Below the pieces are notes generated by a model. It searched no databases. It had not been told where the DNA came from and was given only the letters and a program-made list of their open reading frames with translations. The translations under genes and the position numbers were made by a program. Source: Sarocladium kiliense (taxonomy: Eukaryota; Ascomycota; Sordariomycetes; Hypocreales; Sarocladiaceae). From it: a stretch of 64,000 nucleotides of DNA. The stretch is taken from positions 2,042,388-2,106,387 of the forward strand of contig JAUZTG010000034.1 of assembly GCA_030734395.1 (NCBI GenBank), written 5' to 3'. Below, in pieces: positions 56,093 to 64,000 of this stretch; the stretch's first letter is position 1; every line of letters begins with the position of its first letter.

Positions 56093-57101
56093 CTATTTTG
56101 CTCTTGTCATTATGAACTGTGCCATCGTTCCGTGGACTGAAGTGTTGCTGGTTGAGTCGAGTATCTGTATGTTTGCTGAAGAATTGTCAAAGAACTGATC
56201 ATCCCGAGTTGATGCCCTTATGCTATTAAATAACAAGTGATTGTCCAAGGAATTTTGAGGGATGTGCTCCATGTCAGAACATAATCTATTCCACAATGAC
56301 GGATCGTGCGAAATAGGCCAAGGTGAAGCCTCGCCAAGGTGGATGCCGTGTAATAAATCCAAGCCGGTAGTAGGCAAATGAGAGCCAGCGACTTGTGGTG
56401 AGGAGCTGTCGTTCGGGCTAATATCGATCGGCATCGTCGGAGGGCCGGGGCAAACACCTTGACTACCGTGAAGGACCTGTTGTAAGGACGTATTGCGCAC
56501 GACCGCATCCTTCCTTTCACTGAACCGTCTCTTCCGGACTCTTTTGAGGCCGAGCCTGGTTGCCATGTCTAACTTGATTGCCGCAGCCTGTCTTTCTATA
56601 GACGTACTGCACTGGTGTTTCGTGAACTCGAGGGCATTTGGAAAATGTTCCTCGCAGTTATCGCAGATTACTGGGTCGGAATCTGTGGAGGGCAACTTAG
56701 CTAATCAGGTGTGCTAAAGAGCCGTGGAAAAGCCTACGTTTGATTATCGCATGTCTCACGAGATCTTGCTTCCGACCAACCTGTTTCTTGCATAATGAAC
56801 AGCGCATTTCGCTCATGTGCTTCTTCGGCGTATCGGCCTCGTGATGAAAATGAGAAGTTTTAGGAGAGTCGACGGTTCTTGCGGCATAGCTAGGAAGTCT
56901 TGGTTCCTGTAATTTCTCGTGGCCTGAATACGAGATCGTGGTCCCCAGCCTGCTGGTTAGTGCAGACAATTGTTTCTGTAGGATTATTTGGCTTAACAAT
57001 GTACGACTTGACGAGGATTTACACCGTACCTGGTGTAGCTGAATGCATTGCAGCAAATCATTCTCAGAGGTGAGCTTTCTAGAGCATACGTCGCAATCCA
57101 T
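56093..57101 (-). CDS. C2H2 zinc-finger protein
   Basis: Two exons, 57101-56738 and 56682-56093, with a 55-nt phase-1 intron, give 317 residues. Three zinc-finger candidates are seen. The first is CDVCSRKLTSENDLLQ-C-IQLH near the N-terminus. The second, CSLCKKQVGRKQDLVRHAIIKH, is a perfect C-x2-C-x12-H-x4-H completed by the splice. The third is CDNCEEHFPNALEFTKHQC. A basic patch (RLGLKRVRKRRFSERK) follows, then a Ser/Pro-rich C-terminal half. A DNA-binding role is likely. The start codon lies only about 140 bp from the right 19-bp array, so the array could be its binding site or promoter element (inference). Confidence 0.68.
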
Positions 57102-57243
57102 GTTGTGGTTGTGAAGAGAGCATCATATTGATAGTATTGGCCACGCCGTCCCCGCACGAAGGTGCAGGCCAGACGGGAAAACTCAGATTCCGAAACACCG
57201 GCTACGGCCTGAGGCATGAACTTCCGAAACAGCGGAATGCCCA

Positions 57244-57335
57244 ACTAAGGGCAATGCACCTAACTGAGCGCATTGCACCTAACTGAGCGCATTGCACCTA
57301 ACTGAGTGTATTGCACCTAACTGAGTGCATTGCAC
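57244..57335 (-). repeat. 19-bp repeat array, right (inverted)
   Basis: Five units. Read on the minus strand they are TTAGGTGCAATGCGCTCAG and variants, with the same 19-bp period and the same GTGCAATGCxC core as the left array but the opposite orientation. Confidence 0.87.
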
Positions 57336-58186
57336 ATAATGGTCCCACATTGCACCCAAGTAAACAGTTCGATCGTAGTGCGAATGTGGAGTTCAGGACT
57401 TGCAAGTTACAACGCCGAAGTGACACTTAAGATTCGAGTAGGAGCAACTCTCCCACCTGATCTAGCGTGCCTGTTTAGGAACGGCCGGTCATCAGGCGCG
57501 GTTCTCTGTTCATTGTGTTTTCAACTGAATGGTGTACATGGTTCAGCAACAAGGGGCCAACGCCTTCGCGTTATTGTGGCAGACAAAGCGGCCGCAGGAT
57601 GTCTCGCCTAGCCCTTCACCCGCCAGGGAGCCTCATTTAGTCTGGTTTTACGTCCGTAATTCCGGTGGCTCCCAGAACTGCGGCCGCTTGAACAGCATAC
57701 CGTCGGTGAATGGCGAAGAACCAACAACAAGAGAGGATCTTGGCGGAACAGGGAGTATAGTTAGCCTTTCCATTATGCAGGCCAGGGCCAACGCAGACCT
57801 ACAGAATCGACCTCAAAAGGCTAATTCGAGCGAGGGTTGGAACTGAGTTAACGGCGTAGTTATCATTACATCCATAGGCCTAGGTGGTTCCAGTCGAGTG
57901 ACACCCAACGACATACAGTTGTGATGACTTGTGAGATGATGTGTCTTGCAGCGAACGCAGCTGCAAGCCGCTTGCAGTAGTTAATGCATGTATACAATAC
58001 CTGGCCGGTTCAAGAGCGGCCTTCTCATTAGTGCTGTTGATCTCTCAACCTTGGCTCGTTGATGGAGGAGACGGAGATGGCATAAGAATGGGGATGCATC
58101 CGGGCAGCATCGCTTGGTTCCTCTTGTTCAATACAAACTCCCCAAATCATTACTACTTTACAACTATTCACTCATAATTTTTCACC
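57336..58186. other. Intergenic region upstream of the AAA gene
   Basis: About 850 bp. One frame of 105 codons (57529-57846, +) has no recognisable feature and I do not call it a gene. The rest is the promoter side of the AAA gene. Confidence 0.4.
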
Positions 58187-59655
58187 ATGACGCTTCTCAG
58201 CAATATCAGCTCTCCTTTCATCCCGGGGTCGCTGTCCCAGCAAATGTCCGTTGTTGACCTCTTCCTCCCTGGCTTCACCAACATCACCAGTGCGGCCAGC
58301 CAGGTTCTGAGTGGCAATTGGACTATCTACACTCAATTGATGTGTCTCTTTGCCCTGGCCGCTTTCTCGAAGCCCTACATGATTCATATAAAAGATTGGT
58401 TCACCAAGTATTGCAGTGAGTGTCCTGACTTAATCCTATAGACACCAAGCTCACCGCGTTAGCATCGACAATCCACATCAAACCCTCGGACGAAACATAC
58501 CATATGGTGCAAGCCTGGATTTCATCCCATGGTTTGGGTGATACCGCTCGGTCTATTCTCGCCAAAGTCAAAACGAAGCAGAATCAAACCAAAGACGCTG
58601 CCCCCCGCGCCAAAAAGGCCCTTCACTACATTCCATGGGAAGGTTCCTTTCGGTTCTGGTATAAGAGCAACTTGCTGTTCTACCGGACTGTTCAGGTGCG
58701 TGACGGCTTCCATAAAGAAGAGGAGATCTCCATCACTTGTGCTGGGGGATCTTCGGCCTTGAAAAACTTTCTGGAAGACTGTCGAATTGAGTATCTCAAT
58801 GAATCAAAGAACAAGACGAATATCTATGGGCATCGCGGCGACTACTGGAGGAAGGAGAAGTCAGTGGTTGCTCGACCTCTATCAACCGTTATTCTCGACC
58901 CGGAGCAGAAGGAGCCTCTCATCAGGGATATCCAAGATTTCCTCAAACAGGAAACCAGGTGTTGGTACTCGGAGCATTCAATCCCTTACAAGCGAGGGTA
59001 TCTCTTACATGGACCCCCTGGAACCGGGAAATCCAGCTTCAGCTTGTCAATTGCAGGAGAACTGGACATGGACATCTACATCGTCAGTATTCCTGGCTCG
59101 ACCGACCAAATGCTTAAAACGCTATTTTCTGAGCTTCCAGAGAAATGCGTTGTTTTGCTAGAAGATATAGATGCGGCAGGAGCTGTATGCTCTAGGGTGT
59201 CGGATTCAGAAGACTCTGACAGTGACGCTGAGCATAAGCCACAAAATGCTAGGGTGACGCTTTCAGGGTTACTGAATCTTCTCGATGGTGTTGCCTCCCA
59301 GGAGGATCGAGTGCTCATCATGACAACCAATCATCCTGAAAAGCTGGACCGAGCACTGACACGTCCCGGTCGGATCGACAAGGCGGTCGAGTTTCAACTT
59401 GCCGATAGCAAAATCGCTCGGGACATGTACCGCTTCATGTTTGGGCGGCAAACGAAGTTTGATGAGCGAGATGAATGCTTAGGGGAAGTGGAGAGTCAAG
59501 CAAATGAGTTTGCTGAGAAGATACCAGTGTCCCTTCTCAGTCCTGCCGAGATCATGTCGTATCTTCTATCATACAGGTCCTGTCCCTCTGCCGCAGTAAG
59601 AGACTGTGGCGAATGGTTGGATAGTCTTGTCCAGAGCAAGAAGGCATACCAATGA
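58187..59655 (+). CDS. BCS1-like AAA ATPase
   Basis: Two exons, 58187-58415 and 58463-59655, with a 47-nt phase-1 intron, give 473 residues. The N-terminus carries a membrane segment (IYTQLMCLFALAAFSKPY, about 48-65). The BCS1-N domain follows, with SFRFWYKSNLLFYRTVQVRD and YWRKEKSVVARPLSTVILDP. The AAA module contains Walker A GPPGTGKSS (about residue 260), Walker B CVVLLEDIDAAGA, sensor MTTNHPEKLDRALTRPGRID and the second region of homology. All catalytic residues are present. An acidic insert (SEDSDSDAEHK) follows Walker B, as in many fungal BCS1 paralogues. True Bcs1 translocates the Rieske protein in the mitochondrial inner membrane; this is a paralogue of unknown client, common in accessory regions. 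Confidence 0.86.
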
Positions 59656-60096
59656 CTAGAAGGAGATAACGAGGCGGAGGCTGTGGAGACGTCTGTCAGT
59701 CCTTACTGTATCTAGTCTCTTTGTATGTCAATGCTCAACTCTGGTGAACTGAGTGTCTGAAGGAGGGTCCAGCTGATGATCCTTCGTGTTGGTTTGTTGC
59801 ACCATGTGTGTGTGGAGCGGCACTCGCCTCAATTCATGGGCGGAAGCCCCCATAAGCAACTATCTCATTCTAGCCAGTGTGCCTCGAAACGATGAGATTG
59901 ATCCACGCCCCCGTCACTTAGCAGTGTGTTGGGTCGAGATCCCATGTGGGGGACGGTGCGAACTGGTCAACCGTGTGAACCCCCTGACTACTCCGTCTTA
60001 GCTGTAGTACTTAAGTCCCATGAATCCAGATGCTGAACCCAGACCATGAAATCCCCCTAACAGCATCACTCCATCATCCTGGCGTCTTTAACTGAT
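59656..60096. other. Intergenic region
   Basis: About 440 bp; 3' flank of the AAA gene and promoter of the next gene. No gene seen. Confidence 0.45.
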
Positions 60097-61026
60097 ATGA
60101 ATGCCAACCGTCTCTCTCGTGGCCTTGTGCTTGCTTCCTGGGGAGCTAGTCTTCTGGCGTGTCTTTTGCGGATGAACCGCATCTATCTTCTGCAAAGACA
60201 AGGTCCTGGTACTCGCCATGTTACAGAAAGGCTAAGCACCAGGTATTACTACACCTTTTTATCCACTGTCATTGTCCATGACATCATCTTTCTCGGTACA
60301 AGCATCTCTTTTGGTGTACTAGCACTTGTCAGAGGAGATGACTGGATAGTGTTCACATTAAGCTCCGTGGTGCTCTGTAGCATGGTAGGGTAGGTAAGAG
60401 TGTGTCAATCCACGGGGTCCTTTCATTACTGACAAGACGAAACCAGGTCTGTTGGAGAGCCGGCACCTGGCATGCTGAGCAACGATCTTTCCGCCCACCT
60501 ATCTTATTATGCGTCTTCGTGCCCTGTTCCAGTATCTTCCTTGTAGGAATCAGCCTGGCGGAGAAGAAGCCGAAGCTGCGGTCTTCATGCTGCCCGCCAG
60601 TGCCGGATTGTTTCGAATATGGATGGCTTGGGAGTGGCTGACCTTCGTACGGGAGAAACGTGGGCCTGTGGCCAGGCCAGGCGGGAATACATTCCGCAAC
60701 ACACCCAAGATCCGCCAGATGCTGGGTCACCTCATTATCCAGACAGTCTCGACCTTCAGTATGGTCGTTGCTTGCTCTGTAGCTGGCACACAGCTTGATG
60801 GCTTGGATCCCAGCTCTTCTCTCAGACTCGGCATAGTACCGGTTAGTTGCACTCAAGTCTGAAAAGATCTCTACTAACTGTTCAGAGTATTTCTGTCATA
60901 TATGGGTTCCATGATGCCTTCACAGAGGTCTGGATGCTGGCGAATCAATTATGGGACGCTCTTCGCCGGCGGATGATGCTGTCTTTCAGTGCATCGACGG
61001 ATGAGATAGAGCTTGTAGCTTCATAG
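60097..61026 (+). CDS. Orphan multi-span membrane protein, central exon structure uncertain
   Basis: Exon 1 (60097-60384) encodes 96 residues with two hydrophobic helices (SRGLVLASWGASLLACLL and FLSTVIVHDIIFLGTSISFG) around YYYTF. An intron to 60446 and a second exon (WRAGTWHAEQRSFRPPILLC onward) follow. Near 60513-60553 the coding signal changes frame; a very short intron of 35-41 nt there, or a one-base indel, would join it to GLFRIWMAWEWLTFVREKRG and IIQTVSTFSMVVACSVAG. A last intron (60842-60885) leads to SISVIYGFHDAFTEVWMLAN and a stop at 61026. The whole would be roughly 280 residues with four to five helices. Family unknown; it may be a recent pseudogene if the frame change is real. 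Confidence 0.5.
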
Positions 61027-61129
61027 ACTGAGGGACACCAAGGGGTCACGAGAGAATCCTGAACAAGGGCGTTCTCCCTCCCGAAACGTCCGTCACGAGC
61101 CTATCAAGTCTTGTTACATCTACAGAGGG

Positions 61130-62299
61130 TTGGAGCTGATACGTTGGTATCTTCTCAAATGGAGACACTTCGACGACCCTTGGGGTCGCTTCAACATCGT
61201 TCCTGATGCGTCCTTACTCGGATCCCCCGATCAGCTGACGGAAAGATTCCTCATCTTGGATGTCTGGTTCGCTGGCACATCGGAGGCGGTATCTCCATAT
61301 TCGTGCAGCCAGGGGGCGAAGCTGACGATTCTCACAGGGTTTCGGGGAAGGTCCCCTGACGTTTCCATCGATGATCCTGAAATCACCGTTATCAGCGATG
61401 ATGCTACCGACGACAGCAACGACGAATACGAGTTTGAAGACGTCTTTGGGACCGAAGAAACGGTCAACATGATTGATCACACACAGCCGGCGGCTGAAGA
61501 ACACGCAGATGCTGATGCCATTGACGACGAAGGCACTCACGACGCTGCCACAAGCGACGCCCAGCTTGACGCCAAAGCAGCTGTATCCACAGCTGAAGCT
61601 GAACATGTTTGGAGGATGAGTGACGAGCGTCTTACTCCAGACCCGGCGCCTCGTGACGACCCCATCGAGGAGCCCGATTCGGTTGTATACAACGATGGCG
61701 ATAACGACTCAAATGTGGAAGCTGCTCACCTCGATCACCACGGCGTCGATGCTGGCATATCAACTACTGTAGTTGAGGTTAAGAATACCGTGAGGGTTCT
61801 TGCCGTCGAGATCGCCGCCCTTCGCAATCGGCTTGCAGAAGTTGAAACTCAGCTCCATCTCGGCTCCGTTGACTACCAATCGACGAGACCATCGAAGAAG
61901 CGGAAGCGTAGTGCCCCCACGTGCCTCAGGAAGGCCAAGGTTGGCCGCACAGTTAATATTTCGGCAACTCGGGCTTACGTGTACTGGAACGATTCATCAG
62001 AGTTTCTTATGTACACTTGGAAGCGTGGTCAGAGGGACTACTGTTGGGTCAGCGATGAAGAAGGAGAGAAAGAGGAGATTGATGGGGAGTACTTGTTGTG
62101 CTATGCTACGAGTATGTCCATTGAAGTGAGGGCGAACGCTGATTGGCTGCCAATTGAGTTGCGATTCAACGAGGATACTCAGATGTTCGAGGGACAGGCG
62201 AGTTTTGGGAGCCGCAGGCTTGAGGTTGACCTTTCAGTTGTGGTGGACATGATGTGTGGAGGTAAGGGCGAGCATATCGCTTCAGTTTCGTATCACTAA
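61130..62299 (+). CDS. Orphan acidic nuclear-type protein, 5' end unresolved
   Basis: An open frame of 389 codons with clear coding character but no ATG near its beginning; the first in-frame Met is at 61466. A first exon upstream is likely, though no convincing donor was found. Order: a hydrophobic beginning (LTERFLILDVWFAG), a long acidic region (ISDDATDDSNDEYEFEDVFG), a leucine-heptad coil (VRVLAVEIAALRNRLAEVET), a basic nuclear-localisation signal (RPSKKRKRS) and a C-terminal domain of about 120 residues (SATRAYVYWNDSSEFLMYTW, WLPIELRFNEDTQMFEGQAS). The coil plus NLS suggests a nuclear dimeric protein. Not recognised. Confidence 0.5.
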   Translation: MELIRWYLLKWRHFDDPWGRFNIVPDASLLGSPDQLTERFLILDVWFAGTSEAVSPYSCSQGAKLTILTGFRGRSPDVSIDDPEITVISDDATDDSNDEYEFEDVFGTEETVNMIDHTQPAAEEHADADAIDDEGTHDAATSDAQLDAKAAVSTAEAEHVWRMSDERLTPDPAPRDDPIEEPDSVVYNDGDNDSNVEAAHLDHHGVDAGISTTVVEVKNTVRVLAVEIAALRNRLAEVETQLHLGSVDYQSTRPSKKRKRSAPTCLRKAKVGRTVNISATRAYVYWNDSSEFLMYTWKRGQRDYCWVSDEEGEKEEIDGEYLLCYATSMSIEVRANADWLPIELRFNEDTQMFEGQASFGSRRLEVDLSVVVDMMCGGKGEHIASVSYH

Positions 62300-62821
62300 G
62301 TATAAATGTATTGGCCAAGGCTTTCGTTGCGCTTGATTTGCTGCATTTGCTCATGGTATCGTGACCATGTCCTATAATGACAACCCATGGGACTATATCA
62401 AGGGCCGGACTCTCGAGCCCCTCTCGGTTCGGATCTAGCGATGCGACCTATGACGGCAACTTGGCCATGCAGTGGGAAGAGGAGCACTGAAGATTCAAGA
62501 CACAGCCCCTTTCTCCATCCGTTGCAGAGATGTAGGGGTGGATGGACCGCCCAGGGCTGAGTTCAGAGTTCGGCGCCTTGAGTCTCGGAAAGGGGGTGTG
62601 ATCGAACTTCTTACGCCCGAGGGCCAACGCCACTACAGTCACAGTGCATGCCATTAGAAAGCCTAGTCAGGGGTAAAAGTGCCCCGTGCTATACCCAGAG
62701 CTCGTCGCTGGTGAGAGACCATATGACCAGCAGGCACATAGCCGAGTCCTCATAAGTCCTTGACCATCGTGTCTCGCCAACATTTCTTCCTTACCTTCTC
62801 TTCCAAGTATTCCTCAACACT
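62300..62821. other. Intergenic region
   Basis: About 520 bp; frames of 60-68 codons on both strands, nothing supported. Confidence 0.45.
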
Positions 62822-63624
62822 ATGGCTACTTTCCACCACGCGCCCTTACAGCCTCCTCTCAACGCTCTCGTCAAGAAGCACGGCATCAGTCACGAGAGCA
62901 TCATCGATGAGAGCAACACTAAACACCAAGATGGCACTGAGGCCATGCCTAGAGATTATAAGAGTACCAAACTCAACCAATACAATTTTGTCTTCCGAAA
63001 CAAGCCTTCTCAGTGCCAACACGATTCTGCTATGAATGAGCCACGCTCCAGCTCCAGCACCACTACCAGGTCCCACGACAACTTTGACCTGATGAGCGAC
63101 TCTTGCCCCAACGAGAGAAGAGATGAAGGGAATATCGAAGAGACTGCGCTTGACAAAGACGTCGATGTCTACCAAGAGGTAAGGCCTGATAATCAACCCA
63201 AACCCTCCCACGTACCACTTAATCCCAGGGAAGCTAACGCGGCGCGGCAAAGCTTGATACTTTACCTCTGACTACGGAAGTCTTGGGACAGTCTTTCCAC
63301 ACTCCTCAAGAACTACTACAATTCGCAAGGCACGCAAAACCTATCAAGAGGGTTGCTATGTCGCCTTTCACCACAACCGACACTGACGACAGAGTCGGTA
63401 TCAGCTGCAACAACCGTGGAAAGCGCAAGAATGCCGTGAAAAGACCGTTATGTTCGGGAAATCCTGAGTATTGTCGACAATTTCGCGCGATCAATGAGAG
63501 GCTTGAACGCATCGAAAACCTTCTACTTCGGATTTCTGGGGATATGTGTCTGACTAGCCCGACTATCAAACGGACCGAACACGCCTGTACAACCCATCTG
63601 CCAAAGAGGGAAAGGATTTCATAG
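62822..63624 (+). CDS. Orphan polar protein
   Basis: Two exons, 62822-63178 and 63253-63624, give 242 residues; the acceptor (GGCAAAG at 63252) is weak, so the joint is tentative. The N-terminal half is hydrophilic and disordered-looking (KHGISHESIIDESNTKHQDG, then Ser/Thr runs). The C-terminal half contains TPQELLQFARHAKPIKR, a basic stretch NRGKRKNAVKRP and a helix with heptad spacing (FRAINERLERIENLLLRIS). No domain recognised. Confidence 0.45.
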
Positions 63625-64000
63625 GTCTATACTGTATATCAACATCCAGATGGTAGACAATCAGGCAGCGTATGAAAACTAGCTCATCACTACCTAAATC
63701 ATCAGAACATTGGTCTGGTGAAGACCTCGCGGATGAGTCACCATTCCCTTTCATAAAAGTTGCAGGCGTCCATTGAACAGCCAATGGGTAGACTGTTTCC
63801 AATTCCTTGCTAGATGGCGAAAAGGGTGTCGCTAGGAAGCTGATTAGATCACTTGAGGAGGAATTGAAGTCGACTTCCTAGTGATTGCGTCGTCTCCGTG
63901 CTGGGCGCCCATATAGCTCAGAACCACCTCGCTTGTGTGTGCTAGTGCCAAACGATGCAGCGAGTCCTCCGCGTGCAACCAGTCTTGATAGATTATATGG
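63625..64000. other. Right edge, no gene seen
   Basis: Only short frames without features. Confidence 0.4.

Larger units (their letters stand above)
54600..57352. mobile_element. Candidate element flanked by inverted 19-bp repeat arrays
   Basis: A 2.7-kb segment bounded by two arrays of the same 19-bp unit in opposite orientation. CTGTTTA appears just outside each array (54594-54600 on +, 57360-57366 read on -). Inside are two convergent genes: an orphan (+) and a C2H2 zinc-finger protein (-). No known transposase motif is present. The limits given are approximate and no target-site duplication could be identified by eye. Confidence 0.4.
30340..64000. mobile_element. Candidate Starship-like accessory region (borders unknown)
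   Basis: Grouping feature. It contains a captain-family DUF3435 recombinase with preserved catalytic residues, broken DUF3723 and DUF3435 relics, and about fifteen genes of accessory type or unknown family in a gene-poor setting. An intact DUF3723 lies just left of it. Captains normally sit at one end of the element and are transcribed inward, which would make the element extend rightwards from somewhere left of 32552. No terminal direct repeats were identified, and the right end is probably outside the window. Confidence 0.4.

Noticed and set aside
57529..57846. 105-codon frame as a gene
   Set aside because: Low hydrophobic content, no domain, no promoter or intron support.

Overview
The window is nuclear DNA of a filamentous ascomycete (Pezizomycotina). 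Genes have many short GT..AG introns (44-140 nt), and both the conserved genes (Tlg1 SNARE, Gle1, Ssd1) and the accessory families (Zn2Cys6 regulator, DHA2 transporter, Rds1 ferritin-like protein, LaeA-like methyltransferase, DUF3723, DUF3435) are typical of moulds. I cannot name the genus. All exon structures were spliced by eye from reading frame and splice consensus.

Bases 1-27,900 look like ordinary chromosome. In order: a METTL25-like methyltransferase (-), TLG1 (+), GLE1 (-), a Zn2Cys6 regulator (+), a DHA2 exporter (-), an adenine deaminase (-), a short-chain dehydrogenase (+), the large SSD1 gene (+), a secreted Rds1-type ferritin-like protein (+) and a secreted LPMO-like protein (+). 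The regulator, exporter, deaminase and dehydrogenase are neighbours with metabolic-cluster character, but no backbone synthase is present.

From about 27,980 to the end the character changes. The region is dominated by a DUF3435 tyrosine recombinase ('captain' family of Starship giant transposons, 32,552-35,218) with its catalytic residues preserved, an intact DUF3723 gene (27,977-30,332), a broken second DUF3723 gene (35,674-37,622) and a truncated relic of a second DUF3435 3' end (37,840-38,030). Around and after these come a pseudokinase, several small coiled-coil or membrane proteins of unknown family, a mini MADS-like protein, a LaeA-like methyltransferase, an SRPK-like kinase, a BCS1-like AAA ATPase and many orphan genes. 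I read this as accessory DNA carrying at least one Starship-like element plus remains of another; neither border can be fixed from this window.

Unexplained structures in the accessory part: a 39-bp minisatellite open in all six frames just upstream of the intact DUF3723 gene; a 2.7-kb segment holding a C2H2 zinc-finger gene and a convergent orphan gene, flanked by inverted arrays of a 19-bp near-palindromic unit (candidate undescribed mobile element); two diverged inverted copies of a repeat that starts at ATCACGTGA; and a coiled-coil protein with four tandem 14-residue repeats.
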